64,000 bases of DNA from Phoronis australis (Eukaryota; Phoronida; Phoronidae): positions 384,896-448,895 of the forward strand of contig NMRA01000083.1 of the NCBI GenBank assembly GCA_002633005.1, written 5' to 3'. The notes under the pieces were generated by a model. It was given only the letters and a program-made list of their open reading frames with translations. It was not told the DNA's origin and made no database searches. The translations under genes and the position numbers were made by a program. This document shows, one piece after another, positions 1 through 11,560 of this stretch (position 1 is its first letter; each line of letters begins with the position of its first letter).

Positions 1-280
<280 letters not shown>

Positions 281-746
281 GATGTTAGCAGCCGGGAGAC
301 CACAGGTGGTTTTTCATGTGATGTTGTATCGACACAAAATATGCAATATTTCTGGTCATCAAATTGGTGCTCAAATATACATTATAACCTCTCTTCAGTT
401 TCGCAGGAAAAATAATTGGCAACATTGCAACTTTGTGATTGCATTTTAAATTTCCAAAATGTAACCTAAGTTTTGTTTGAATATATCGTTACTGAACAGT
501 CCTTGCTACTGATAAGCTAAAATTTTTTAAAGTGTTTCTTTTCGTTGACAAATTTTATTCGGGCAAAATAAAATTTGACTTATCTGCCATTTTGTGTACT
601 AAATTAAAGAATGCTTACTGTGTTGTGTATACAGTACAAGCCAATAGTATTCAGGCAATATGACCCGGAAGTACCCGTCATAGCAGCTTAGTAGAAGCTG
701 AGTTCATTGTCAGAGTAACCATACTGTATTAGAATTTTGATACCCT

Positions 747-755
747 AATAATAAT

Positions 756-791
<36 letters not shown>

Positions 792-803
792 TATAATAAT
801 AAT
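747..803. repeat. (AAT)n microsatellite
   Basis: An almost uninterrupted run of AAT triplets with a few T substitutions. It lies about 65 bp before the TTAA-flanked element. Confidence 0.9.
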
Positions 804-867
804 TTATTAGATGTCATGACTGGGAAACAGTATTTTGTCTGATTACTTTTGTGTTGTGCTGTAAACT

Positions 868-1928
868 TTAAAGGAGAATGCCACCCAAAAAACAACCTAA
901 TTTGTATCAATTTAGATCGAGTAGTTCCACTCAATAACAGCAAGTACAGTTCTTTTACCTGACAGGTGATGGCAGACGGAGGTGTTGACGTCACAGGTTC
1001 GAATGCAGTCTGTTCCGCAGTTCAAATAATGTATATGTTTATCTAAATAAAGATTCCCCTAACATCTGACCATAGGATATAAAATCGAGTTCTTGTTTCA
1101 CAACAGCTTTCTTTCAACAAACACTGAATTAGGATGCACTCACACGGCCTTGGTGCCTGGTCAATTAGCTTTATTGCATCAAGAGCCGGTAACGCAACTT
1201 ACGATTTATTCATTGTTGACTTCTCAAATTATTTGCACTTACGAACACTCCAAAGGCATTACAAATTGTATATAATAAGACAGACTTTGTTTCAGCTTAT
1301 ATAAGCATTAGTTAGGGTGAGAATAATTCATTTTGAAACAGAACGCACAATAATAAACATCAATTAATTGTAATTGTTTATGTTTTCATAGCCAACTACA
1401 ATTCTTCGAAATCAAAAACTGACCAACAACTGATCCGCTTTTCTTTGTCTCCTGCTTGCCAAACGCAAACACGAGGCACATCATCTGACTTCCAGCCTCA
1501 GTCTCTTTTTCTGTCCTCGCATGAGCTGTTTGGTAAGCTGGCAATCGTCGGTGAAATAACTGTCGAAATCCCGGCCACTGACACGGAGATGTTTCACAGC
1601 CTCATTCTTTGTATTAACGGTGTTCTTTTATTCTTCACTGCCGCGAGCCACTTCCGAAGCATTACAGGCTCTCGAGGAAATCGAAAAAATGATATACCCG
1701 CTTTTCTCATAGCTTCACGATTCGCATAAGTGGGAACGATACACCATATTTTAGCGGCAATCATTCTGCCGAAGAACCACTGACGTCGCTGCGTCGTTTC
1801 TCACCTTCCCCACAGGTTAACACAACACCTTTCGGCGAGGTAAGATCGACCATATACGAGGTGATGTGGATATAGACCGATGAAGATGGTAAAAATGACT
1901 AATTAAATCGGGTGGCATTCTCCTTTAA
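868..1928. mobile_element. TTAA-flanked inverted-repeat element, about 1.05 kb
   Basis: The 15 bases after a TTAA at 868-871 (AGGAGAATGCCACCC, 872-886) return as an exact reverse complement at 1910-1924, directly followed by TTAA (1925-1928). A TTAA duplication plus short perfect terminal inverted repeats is the signature of piggyBac- or Kolobok-type cut-and-paste transposons; that is family knowledge. There is no transposase-like frame inside. The longest frame, 1445-1729, has no recognisable domain and lies in a more GC-rich core. I call it a non-autonomous element. It might have captured the core, but that is inference. Confidence 0.7.
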
Positions 1929-2654
1929 AGCATCATCTCACCTCAGGACCACTCGATCAATTGTGGCCCACAGGTATAGCTGTGTTGATGTAATATTTTT
2001 ATGTTATCATAAAAAATGTAGTAGTTTCTTTTGTAACTGTCACTGTAAATGACGGTACGGTTTAAAGTTATTATAGTATGAATGTCGTAAGCTCATATGA
2101 AATTCACTCAATGATGTTCTTAAGTTGCTGATTTGATTGGGAACCTGCAACCTGTTTTACTTAAAAGACTTACGACTTTTTCTCATCAAAGGTCTGACTT
2201 GTTCTTGTCAGAACTTTAGGCAATGTTTAAACCCTGTCTGGTTGTCTGTCTGGTTTTCTGGTGACAGTCGCAGTGCTGGTTGATTTGGCATAAATCAGAG
2301 ACTAGACATATAACTTTTTTAGTGAAGTAGACCTAAGCCTTGGTCGTGAAATTACAACTTCTTAGTTAAACAGACCTCACTTCAGATTTACTCAAGTTTA
2401 GTAAATACCATGACAATGCCTATGAACACTGTTTGCCAGATTTTTAATCAAAACCCTATGTTTGCTAGATTTCATTAATGCATTTTAGTGTGACGGTTCA
2501 AAAGGTTGATTATTGTAGTGCGGTCGACAATAATGCTTCGTTGATCACAATGTAACAATGAACGTTCATAACTGAACAGCATCTAATTAAAATTTTGTGA
2601 GATGGTGATCGTGGATGTTCTAGGCTCATACACAATTGCTTTTTTTATTTGCAG

Positions 2655-2713
2655 ATATTGTGTACGCTGCGGGGGACATTCTTCGTTCTGAAAACATATT
2701 CTCCAGCGCAAAG
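2655..2713 (+). CDS. Putative penultimate exon of an unidentified gene
   Basis: A 59 bp segment is bounded by a good acceptor (T-rich tract ending TTTGCAG at 2654) and a GT donor at 2714. Frame 0 reads ILCTLRGTFFVLKTYSPAQ plus two bases (AG). Spliced to the proposed terminal exon at 5228, those bases complete an arginine codon. The frame then reads RYIVGVLQ and stops, followed by a poly(A) signal. I do not recognise the peptide. No upstream exon was found, and the zinc-finger gene stops at 280, so the start of this gene is unexplained. The exon could be a chance ORF with splice-like ends. Confidence 0.35.
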
Positions 2714-5227
2714 GTTAGAACATGATTTAGTATAAATTGTCATTGCTTGTTTGAACCAGTGCCAATTTCCTACCCAAAACATAAGTACAGTAATTTTTCT
2801 CTTATGAAACATGCAATATGGCAGACAAGTGAAATTTTTCATTAAGATAAGATTCAGAAAGTGTTTGATGTTAGCAGAGTGTGTTATGTGGCAGTCATGG
2901 AACAACAGTTTGGTTAAATGTCCGTTGTTTGCAACTATGAAATGCTACTTGTGGTTCACTCACTTCAATAGACAACTATCCAGTGTCCAAATGTACATTT
3001 TCATCAGCAACTATTCAAGTAGATCTATCATGCAAATGCCAGAAGTCATGATGTTTATCATACCAAAACAAAAATGAACCAATGAGAAAAGAACACACAT
3101 CATTTATTATGTTTTTAATTGCCATGTTTATTTATTTTACATACAAATATGTGATTTCAATTTCAGCGAAAACTAACTTAGTTTGTTTGTGACACAATGA
3201 GTAATTCGTCTAAGCCAAGTGATTCCTATGGATATTTCATTCATTCTGAATTACATACTGTCTGTAATTGAAGAGAAAATGATGTTTCGCTTGTCTGCCA
3301 TGTGGTTAATAAATTGATGAAATTTTACGTAACTAATATAATGAATTGTATTTTACACACTATGCAGGCATCTTTGAAATTTGATTTTTTAGCTCTTGTG
3401 ATTTCAAATGTTAAGCAAATTGTTAAATGGTCTATTCTTGCACTAAATAGTGGCTTGCCATTTGCGATGCGCTGGTATAGGCACTTGACATTATTGGCTG
3501 CCTTCTTTACCAAAAATAAAGTATGAATTATAGGCCCATAAAACTATGTATTTTAAAATGCCAGAGGATTGCAAATTAGAAGCTTTTGTACAATAAGGCC
3601 TGGATGTTCGTTGTCGTGTTGCTGCATTTTTTGTTACAAACCTTGATTTTTCACTGAGATCGCCATAATTTCCAAACATGAATATTTTGTGTAGTGTTTC
3701 CATATTCGGTTTCTTTGCTGCAAGAGAGTGTGCCAGGGCTTTTCTTTCAAGGCCTTTTGGTCTGAGAATTCTGCTGTCAATTATGACTAAGTCAACATTC
3801 CTTGAAAACATCAAAGTCTTGATTTTTTGACAGCAGAGCTCTCAGCCTAAAGAAACCGCTGGCTCACTTTTGTAGCTTATAGTTCCACACCTTTTTTGTG
3901 GAAAAAATTTTGTCTAGAAATTCATGTGTGTCATTGCAAACCTCTGTGCATTCCTTTCATGCACACAATAACATTCCACGATCCCTGAGGATTTTAAAAA
4001 TGAGTAATATAATTTTATGGGTCTACTATTAATACTGAAAAGTTATTAAAAAATTGTTCCTTGGTAATGAAGGTATCTTACCAAGAGATTTTAAAGTAGT
4101 GTTACGAATTATAAAGTCATATTGAATCATATGTAGACTGTATTGTAATTCGAAAATTTCGCACATTGTTGATTTTGGTGCCTTTCCCTTTATTCTTGAA
4201 TCTGGTACGGCCAGTATTGCCTATTTCTAGAATTTGGGGCAGACTCCAGTCTTGAGCAAATTTTAAATAAGTAGTTTTTCAAAGTGCCAAATTGGAGAAT
4301 TTTTGTGGTGTTGTTGTGAAAGCTTTCATTTGGACAAGTGTACAAGAAGTTTTAATTCTGAACATGATAAGACACTGTCTCTGAAATCCTGTCTCAATTA
4401 CATTGTTTAAGTAGGATGAGCATTTGTGTAATTTCCATTTTAGTTCCCTGTATTAAGCAATATTATGTCTAAGTGTATTAATAGGATTTTCGAACTGTGA
4501 TAAAAGAATTGCCATGAAACTTGATGAGATGTTGTTATTGTTGTTGAGTGCTGAATATATGAATAAGTGCCAGAAGAGTGCTGAATGCAACTTATGTTGT
4601 ATCTGTCGTGCTGACTTTTTACGTTCTGTGGTATTTTTAAGTCCTTGTGTTATATTCATTTGCCAAAATAGATGTTTTAACATTTGTCTGCACTTTCTAG
4701 TGAAGCAAGTTTGCGATAATAACTTGTCACAATTATAAAATATGAAAGATTAATTGTGTTGTATGAATTACTCCTTCAATAACGTAGAAAATATATCTGA
4801 AACTAAATAAGGCGATCCAGATCCTCCCAAGGATACTATTGTTTCATGAAATGAAGAATATAAATCGGTAAATAAAACAACAAGAATGGATCAACTGAAA
4901 TTTGAAATTTTCGGAGGTAACAACTTCCTTTATCAACAAAAACAGAAAAAAAAGTACACATACACGGCAAACAATTTGGCATTGATAGTGACTGTGGACA
5001 TACAACTGGTTCCTATTCCATAGACGCAGTTCACTTGTGAAAACGCAAGATAACTCTAGTCTTTGCGAGATATCATCATGGATTACAAGCAAAACATGTG
5101 ATCACACTAGTTTTATTTGCGAAATTCCTGCGTCTGGGAAACTTGGCCCTTTATTGTTGTTGACGTACAAATTGTGAAAGTCACTGACTTGCTGTTTAAA
5201 CACCTGTCTGCTTTGTTTTTTTTTCAG
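2714..5227. other. Probable intron of the unidentified gene; dispersed repeats
   Basis: AT-rich sequence with short open frames only. It holds fragments of a dispersed repeat whose core resembles CTTGTCTGCCAT next to ATGAAATTT, near 2812-2835 (reverse orientation) and 3266-3340. No other features are seen. Confidence 0.4.
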
Positions 5228-5309
5228 ATACATAGTTGGTGTATTACAATAGCTAACTTGTCATTTTGTGAAAATGAAAATGTGTGATTTTGCTGTGACA
5301 TAAAATAAA
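5228..5309 (+). CDS. Putative terminal exon (stop at 5250-5252) and 3' UTR with poly(A) signal
   Basis: The acceptor is a run of T ending TTTTCAG at 5227. In the frame left by the exon at 2655-2713 it reads RYIVGVLQ and then TAG at 5250-5252. An AATAAA hexamer lies at 5304-5309, about 52 bases after the stop, a normal arrangement for a compact 3' UTR. Phase match, stop and poly(A) signal together make a real gene end plausible, although the protein is unrecognised. The same exon recurs at 7204-7285 in the second haplotype-like copy. Confidence 0.4.
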
Positions 5310-6394
5310 ACAATACTCTGATTCATTAGGAATTTATTGATGAAATCTTGTACAAAGAGAATGTCACCTTTTTGAAGTCATCTTTGGTCTATTTGGTATT
5401 TGTTTTATTTACAATGTAAAAGGTATTTCAAACCTATTTAGTTTATAAAACAAAATTAATAAAGAGACTAATTTACAGTAATATTTACAATTACAATGAG
5501 GGTAGCCCCATCAGTTCACACTGCTTTCCATGGGAGCCCTCAGTGGGAAAATTGTTCAATGTAGTCTGTGGCTTTTGAACTGTTGTATTATTAGAATATG
5601 TGTTCCTAGCACCATTGCTCAAGTCAAATGGCAAATTGTTAAATCGTTGCTGGGACTCGTTCCTGGCTCAGGCTATACAGAATCCATGGGGGGGTAATAA
5701 AACGATAATCTTCTCAGCCACGACCATAAACCTTTTGTTAAGCTACATTTACTTACACTGGCCAACTGTATACTAAGGTCAGGGTTCACGAAGAATTGTT
5801 TTCACTGACCTTGCACATCAATTTCAAAACGCCTGCTGTTTGTTAATGAAACCCATGATTTACAACTGGGTCTGCAAAATTCTAAGCCATTATGCGGACT
5901 AGTTGCCCATTCCAAGCCCAAACTGCTAAAAATCAACTATTGAGTATCGATATCAGAACCAAAAAGCAAGACGTGCGCGCACCCAGCCTAAAATCAAGGG
6001 GGGGCTCGAATTTTTGACAGTGTGGAAGTTTTACTAAGGAAAAAACGGGGTACCACGTTCAGAGCTATGAATTGTGCATTCGTGCCTTTTTAGTGGACTT
6101 TTTGTTTCTCTGAGGTGGACCTTTTTGCCCACTTTGCCAAGTGGGAGGGCTCGTCTGAGGCCCCCCGAGCCCCTCTGGATGCGCGCATGCAAGAGAATAC
6201 AGTTTAATTGGAGTAGCCAGTGTTTCTGGACATTGGTCATTGTGCACACTTCTGATTTAGATAATTGTTTTGTTAATTCGGTTTTTATAAAAAAGATTCA
6301 TAGTGCGCCTATAGTAAGTAAATCATCCCAAATTGACCAAAAATGCCTTCAAAAAAGGTAGCGTTCCTATTTAAAGTGATTATGTCTCAAAAAC

Positions 6395-6694
6395 AACTTT
6401 TGATTTAGACCACTTACCACTATGAAAGTAATCTCAAAATGCCCTTCAGTCAGGATTAGGACAGAACTTGTGGAACATTGTCTCGAACAATAACTAATAG
6501 TACTATTAGGTATTGTTTGAGACAATGTTCCACAAGTTGAGTTGCCACAGTGTGTCATTTTATTTGGGGAATACGGTCTCGTGCAATGCCGTGGTGAACT
6601 GTTAGTTCTCTACAAGACCAGATATCACTTTTCGTCTGAGTAAGGGATAAGTTGAGAATAATTTAATATTGGTTATCAGTCTAAATCAAAAGTT
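6395..6694. mobile_element. MITE with AACTTTTGATTTAGACCAC ends and an internal palindrome
   Basis: The left end AACTTTTGATTTAGACCAC (6395-6413) is mirrored at the right by a sequence ending near 6694 (TCTAAATCAAAAGTT). The middle is a long, nearly perfect palindrome at about 6466-6541 whose arms contain ACTTGTGGAACATTGTCTCG. There is no coding capacity. Relatives lie at 14214-14447, 36857-37243 and, as a fragment, about 59310-59480. The allelic copy is near 8383-8692. Confidence 0.65.
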
Positions 6695-7191
6695 ATCTTC
6701 TTCAATGCACTGCAAGTTTATTTTCGCTTATGTTTTAAAGTTTTGGATGTAGTGATGTCCATGTGATCTTTATTGGTGTGTGTAACAGAGAATATAATTT
6801 ATTCAGCAACTGGTGTCATTATTCAAGGTTTTAAGTGGTACCGAGGAAATAAGTTTTATACATCAGACATACTTACGCGACCTGGAATGTCTTACGTAAC
6901 ACCGAGTACGTAATTTTTTTATATTACATAGGTGAATCACAAAGTAGTGCAATGTTGAAATCCATACGCCTTACATTTTATCGTTTGCAAAACGCTAAAA
7001 CAAGCAAATGCGCGCCAACCAAACAATGCCGGAATTCCGAGAAAGTGACAAGGTTATGATTGACAAATTAGGTGTCGCAACTGCACGTGATCCCAGTCGG
7101 ACGGACATGCAAACGGACTCATGTTGAGCTGAGAATTCCATATCCACGACGTTCATTCAAACGGAGACAAACCCCAACTCAAGAAATGCGG

Positions 7192-7192
7192 N
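7192..7192. other. Single-N assembly join
   Basis: One undetermined base joins the end of one copy of the ~2 kb duplicate to the beginning of the next copy. Confidence 0.95.
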
Positions 7193-9185
7193 TTTTTTTT
7201 CAGATACATAGTTGGTGTATTACAATAGCTAACTTGTCATTTTGTGAAAATGAAAATGTGTGATTTTGCTGTGACATAAAATAAAACAATACTCTGATTC
7301 ATTAGGAATTTATTGATGAAATCTTGTACAAAGAGAATGTCACCTTTTTGAAGTCATCTTTGGTCTATTTGGTATTTGTTTTATTTACAATGTAAAAGGT
7401 ATTTCAAACCTATTTAGTTTATAAAACAAAATTAATAAAGAGACTAATTTACAGTAATATTTACAATTACAATGAGGGTAGCCCCATCAGTTCACACTGC
7501 TTTCCATGGGAGCCCTCAGTGGGAAAATTGTTCAATGTAGTCTGTGGCTTTTGAACTGTTGTATTATTAGAATATGTGTTCCTAGCACCATTGCTCAAGT
7601 CAAATGGCAAATTGTTAAATCGTTGCTGGGACTCGTTCCTGGCTCAGGCTATACAGAATCCATGGGGGGGTAATAAAACGATAATCTTCTCAGCCACGAC
7701 CATAAACCTTTTGTTAAGCTACATTTACTTACACTGGCCAACTGTATACTAAGGTCAGGGTTCACGAAGAATTGTTTTCACTGACCTTGCACATCAATTT
7801 CAAAACGCCTGCTGTTTGTTAATGAAACCCATGATTTACAACTGGGTCTGCAAAATTCTAAGCCATTATGCGGACTAGTTGCCCATTCCAAGCCCAAACT
7901 GCTAAAAATCAACTATTGAGTATCGATATCAGAACCAAAAAGCAAGACGTGCGCGCACCTAGCTTAAAATCTAGGGGAGCTCGAATTTTTGACAGTGTAG
8001 AAGTTTTACTAACAGAAAAAACGGGACTAAAAAAAACGGTACCACATTCAGAGCTATGAATTGTGCATTTGGGCCTTTTTAGTGGACTTTCGTTTCATTT
8101 TCTTGGACTTTTTGTTTCTCCGAGGTGGACCTTTTTGCCCACTTTGCCAAATGGGAGGGCTCGCCTGAGGCCCCCCGAGCCCCCCTGGATGTGCGCATGC
8201 AAGAGAATACAGCTTAATTGGAGTGGCCAGTGTTTCTGGACATTGGTAATTGTGCACACTCCTGTTTTAGGTAATTGTTTTGTTAATTCCATTTTTATAG
8301 AAAAGATTCATAGTGCGCCTATAGTAAAAATTGACCAAAAATGCCTTCAAAAAAGGCAGCGTTCCTATTTAAAGTGATTATGTCTCAAAAACAACTTTTG
8401 ATTTAGACCACTTAACACTATGAAAGTAATCTCAAAATGCCCTTCAGTCAGGGTTAGGACAGAACTTGTGGAACATTGTATCCAACAATAACTAATAGTA
8501 CTATTAGGTATTGTTTGAGACAATCCACAAATTGAGTTGCCACTGTGTGTCATTTTATTTGGGGAATACGATCTCGTGCAGTGCCGTGGTAAACTGTTAG
8601 TTCTCTACAAGACCAGATATCACTTCTCGTGTGAGTAAAGGGCAAGTTGAGAATAATTTTATATTGGTTATCGGTCTAAATCAAAAGTTAGCTTCTTCAA
8701 TGCACCGCAAGTTTATTTACGCTGATGTTTTAAAGTTTTGGATGTAGTGATGTCCATGTGATCTTTATTGATGTGTGTAACAGAGAATATAATTTATTCA
8801 GCAACTGGTGTCATTATTCAAGGTTTTAAGTGGTACCGAGGCAATAAGTTTTACACGTCAGACATAATTACGCGACCTGGAATGTGTTATGTAACACCGA
8901 GTACGTAATTTTTTATATTACATAGGTGAATTACAAAGTAATACAACGTTGACATCCATACGCCTTACATTTTATCGTTTGCAAAACGCTAAAACGAGCA
9001 AATGCGCGCCAACCAAACAATGCTGGAATTCCGAGAAAGTGACAAGGTTATGATTGACAAATTAGGTGTCGCAACTGTACGTGCTCCCAGTCGGAAGGAC
9101 ATGCAAACGGACTCATGTTGAGCTGAGAATTCCATATCCACGACGTTCATTCAAACGGAGACAATCCCCAACTCAAGAAATGCGG
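7193..9185. repeat. Direct duplicate, copy 2 (probable unmerged haplotype)
   Basis: This repeats 5217-7191 from the poly-T before the acceptor to AATGCGG at 9185. Differences include a short insertion near 8085-8106, a shorter A/T run and scattered SNPs. It includes a second copy of the putative terminal exon (7204-7228, AATAAA at 7280-7285) and of the palindromic MITE. The sequence after 9185 continues without an N, so this copy is probably the one contiguous with the right flank. Confidence 0.8.
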
Positions 9186-9671
9186 TGAGACTGTCTTGCT
9201 GTGTTGTCTCAAGGTCAATTCAATGCTCATGCGCGGGGAAGCCCTCGCTGGTTCCCTGCGTGCCGCGAGGTGGCCAGTAGCCAGCAAACTGGCATCACTT
9301 AATTTTCCTCGAGAAATTTTTTTATACCGGCATTTCTGTTTGGCTAGTGGAATTCTCAACAGGCAGCGCTTTACGCCAACAATGCATGACTGATGGACTG
9401 GAGTGTAAACTGCGGTCTGTTGTACAGGAAATGTGAATCCTAGAAATTGCGAATGCGCCTTTTCAGATTTACAGTATGAATAACACACTGGTTAAATTGG
9501 CCAGATATGTGTTTATTGTACATGTATGTGCTTCAAGCACGCGGCTATTAAACATAACTGCAGAAACGAAATATTTGCTGCGACGCCACTTGCATGACAT
9601 GGCTAAAAATCGTTCTCGCTGGTCCCCTACATGCCTAGCCAGCATGCAGGTATCATGCAGCATTGGTTGAT

Positions 9672-9740
9672 CATGGGCGGCGCAGCAGTGAAAAAAGTGG
9701 GGGATTAAAGCCCCCAGCCCCCCCGTGGTGCACCGCCTGT
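9672..9740. repeat. GC-rich palindromic mini-element, copy 1
   Basis: An imperfect palindrome that begins GGGCGGCGCAGC and ends GTGCACCGCC, with complementary runs of G and C around an A/T centre. Relatives lie at 9745-9812 and 20592-20662. Confidence 0.7.
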
Positions 9741-9744
9741 AGAC

Positions 9745-9812
9745 TATGGGCGGCGCAGCGCTAAAAAAGTGGGGGGCTATAGCCCCCATTCCCCTATGGT
9801 GCGCCGCCCATG
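9745..9812. repeat. GC-rich palindromic mini-element, copy 2
   Basis: This is the most symmetrical copy. GGGCGGCGCAGCGC at the left pairs with GGTGCGCCGCCCAT at the right, around the core GGGGGGCTATAGCCCCC. It lies only a few bases after copy 1. Confidence 0.75.
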
Positions 9813-10581
9813 TTGATGTAACCTCAGCAGTCATTGGTTAGCTTTACAACACCGTGAAAAAATGGCGGACTGTGAACGATGCATTCCGAAAAGGCGCAAC
9901 CAGTTTCTAGGATTCACATTTCCTGAACATAAATTTTAAGCACCGATTTGTCTGTACAACAGACCACATTTACACTTCAGTCTATCAGTCATGCCAGCAT
10001 AGACTATAGAGTATATATGATGCCAGTTTGTTTGCGTAAAGCGCTGCCTGTTGAGAATTCAACTAGCCAATCAGAAACGCCAGTGTAAAAAAATTTCCCG
10101 AGGAAAATTAAGCGATACCTGCATGCTGGCTACTGACCACCTAGTGGCACGCGGCCAACCAGCGAGAAAATCGTTCAGGGTCAGCCATTATTTCACGGTG
10201 TAGTAAAGCTAACCAATGACTGCTGAGGTTACATCAACCAATGCTAAAGCATGTTCCACTCCGTGATACCTACGTGCTGGCTAGGCACGCTAGGGAACCA
10301 GCGAGGGGAAGCCTTGCTGACTGTTATTTATAAATGTTTTTAAGTTTTAATGTTACAACTTCAAAGATTATTTATTATAATTTAACTTGAATATTTTTGT
10401 TATGAAAGCTGAATACAAGTTACAATTTTTAAGGTTAAAGTAAAACTATTAACAAAAAGTAACTGAGTTTACTTTACATGTTTTTACAAAAGTTGTGTCT
10501 TGTGGTTGAAAGTTTTGGACACGTCGATTTTTTCGGCAAAAAGGATCGTTTTTACCGTTCATGTGAGAAAACAAATCCTAC

Positions 10582-10694
10582 ACTTGTCTCGGGTTCATGA
10601 CATGGGCAAAACCTCTTGGAAATTTCGTCAAAATCCCTCGGCAAGCCTCGGGATTTTGACGGTTTTGCCCATGTCATAAACCTGAGACTTGTAC
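10582..10694. repeat. Nested hairpin of about 110 bp
   Basis: The outer arm ATGACATGGGCAAAACC pairs with GGTTTTGCCCATGTCAT. The inner arm GTCAAAATCCC pairs with GGGATTTTGAC around a short CTCGG/CCTCG loop region. It is almost fully self-complementary and has no coding capacity. It is likely a small palindromic MITE. Confidence 0.75.
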
Positions 10695-10809
10695 AGGCCT
10701 TATTCTCAACACAATAAGACCGGGATCCCAGAGCTTTTTTGGCCATGAAAAGGTAACCAATTTTCTTTGGTGCCACAGTGCTCTGTGGATATCCTAATGC
10801 TTGGAAATG

Positions 10810-11560
10810 ACTGTCTGGCAGGTTCACTTTGGTGGGTGTGGTCAGGGGAGCCAAGAGAATGACAGTCAAAAATTGAGCCAGATCGACTTTTCTGGTAACC
10901 ACTTCAAACTGCCTTGGATACCTACTGCGTAATCCACTGTATCAAATTTGGTCACTGCCAGACAATTTCAGTGGTGGGTAGTATCAGCCAGACGGTTCTA
11001 TACAATGTGAAAAAATTGAGCTAGATCAATCCAAGAGGTAACCGCGTGAAACCAGCTGCAAAATATTCACCGTAAGCCCAGGTATCACGAATGAACACTG
11101 CCAGACAAATCTAGTGGTGGGTTCAGTTAGCCCCGCCAGACACGCCCGAATACCCAAGTTGAGCTAGATCAATCCATCAGGTAACCGTTTGAAACCAATT
11201 GCACGATGTTCAGCATCACTGTACATGACACAACTGTTAGATGCCAGACAATTTCAGTGGCGGGGTGCCCCTGCCAGATGCTTATCAAAAAGGGTTAAAA
11301 ATTGAGCTAGATCAACCCAAGAGATAACCGCTTAAAACCAGTTCCAAAATATTCACCGTAAGCCCAGGTATCGCGAATAAACACTGCCAGACAAATCTAG
11401 TGGTGAGTAAGCCCCGCCAGACACACCTAAAGACGTGACTTGAGCTAGATCAACCCACGAGGTAACCGTTTGAAACCAACTGCACGATGCTCAGCATCAC
11501 TGCACATCGCACAACAGTAAGATGCCAGACAATTTCAGCGTGGGGTGTCTGCCAGACGAT
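10810..11560. repeat. Dimeric tandem repeat (satellite-like)
   Basis: TGCCAGACAATTTCAG recurs at about 10956, 11242 and 11523, and TGCCAGACAAATCTAG at about 11099 and 11385. Each monomer (about 143 bp) also contains TTGAGCTAGATCAA and GGTAACCG. Two monomer types therefore alternate, giving a dimer period of about 284 bp. The leftmost part, from about 10810, is a diverged monomer. No coding potential is visible. Confidence 0.8.

Larger units (their letters stand above)
281..2654. other. Stretch without a recognised gene (zinc-finger 3' UTR, then repeats)
   Basis: The first few hundred bases are probably 3' UTR of the zinc-finger gene. AATAAA-like hexamers occur near 567 and 1045, but the first lies in a dispersed repeat. 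The stretch holds an (AAT)n microsatellite at about 747-803 and the TTAA-flanked element at 868-1928. Between 1929 and 2654 I see only AT-rich sequence. Confidence 0.5.
5217..7191. repeat. Direct duplicate, copy 1 (probable unmerged haplotype)
   Basis: This segment is followed by a single N (7192) and then repeats as 7193-9185 with scattered substitutions and small indels. The boundaries coincide with the N, so two overlapping allelic contigs fit better than a biological tandem duplication. It contains the putative terminal exon, a MITE with an internal palindrome (6395-6694) and a GC-rich hairpin near 6140-6180. Confidence 0.8.
9227..10325. mobile_element. Foldback element of about 1.1 kb with nested repeats
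   Basis: The left arm (about 9227-9470) returns in inverted orientation at about 9885-10325. Shared landmarks are CTCGCTGGTTCCCT at the outer ends, GAATTCTCAACAGGCAGCGC (9350) against GCGCTGCCTGTTGAGAATTC (10040), and GGAAATGTGAATCCTAG (9427) against CTAGGATTCACATTTCC (9907). Shorter units containing TCGCTGGT and CTAGCCAGCATGCAGGTATC recur inside. The centre carries two GC-rich palindromes. There is no transposase-like frame. Foldback or nested MITE insertion are both possible. Confidence 0.65.

Noticed and set aside
8054-8377. Overlapping frames on both strands, also present at 6034-6361.
   Set aside because: They cover a GC-rich hairpin in the haplotype-duplicated segment, differ by frameshifts between copies, and show no motif.
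5217-9185. Biological tandem duplication of a 2 kb segment.
   Set aside because: The copy boundary coincides with the single N, as at 18859 and 44611, which fits overlapping allelic contigs better.
9147-9834. Minus-strand frames of 113 and 121 codons.
   Set aside because: They run through the arms and palindromes of the foldback element and show no protein motif.
10552-10902. Minus-strand frame of 116 codons.
   Set aside because: About a third of it is the nested hairpin, so the peptide reflects the palindrome. No homologue is recognised.
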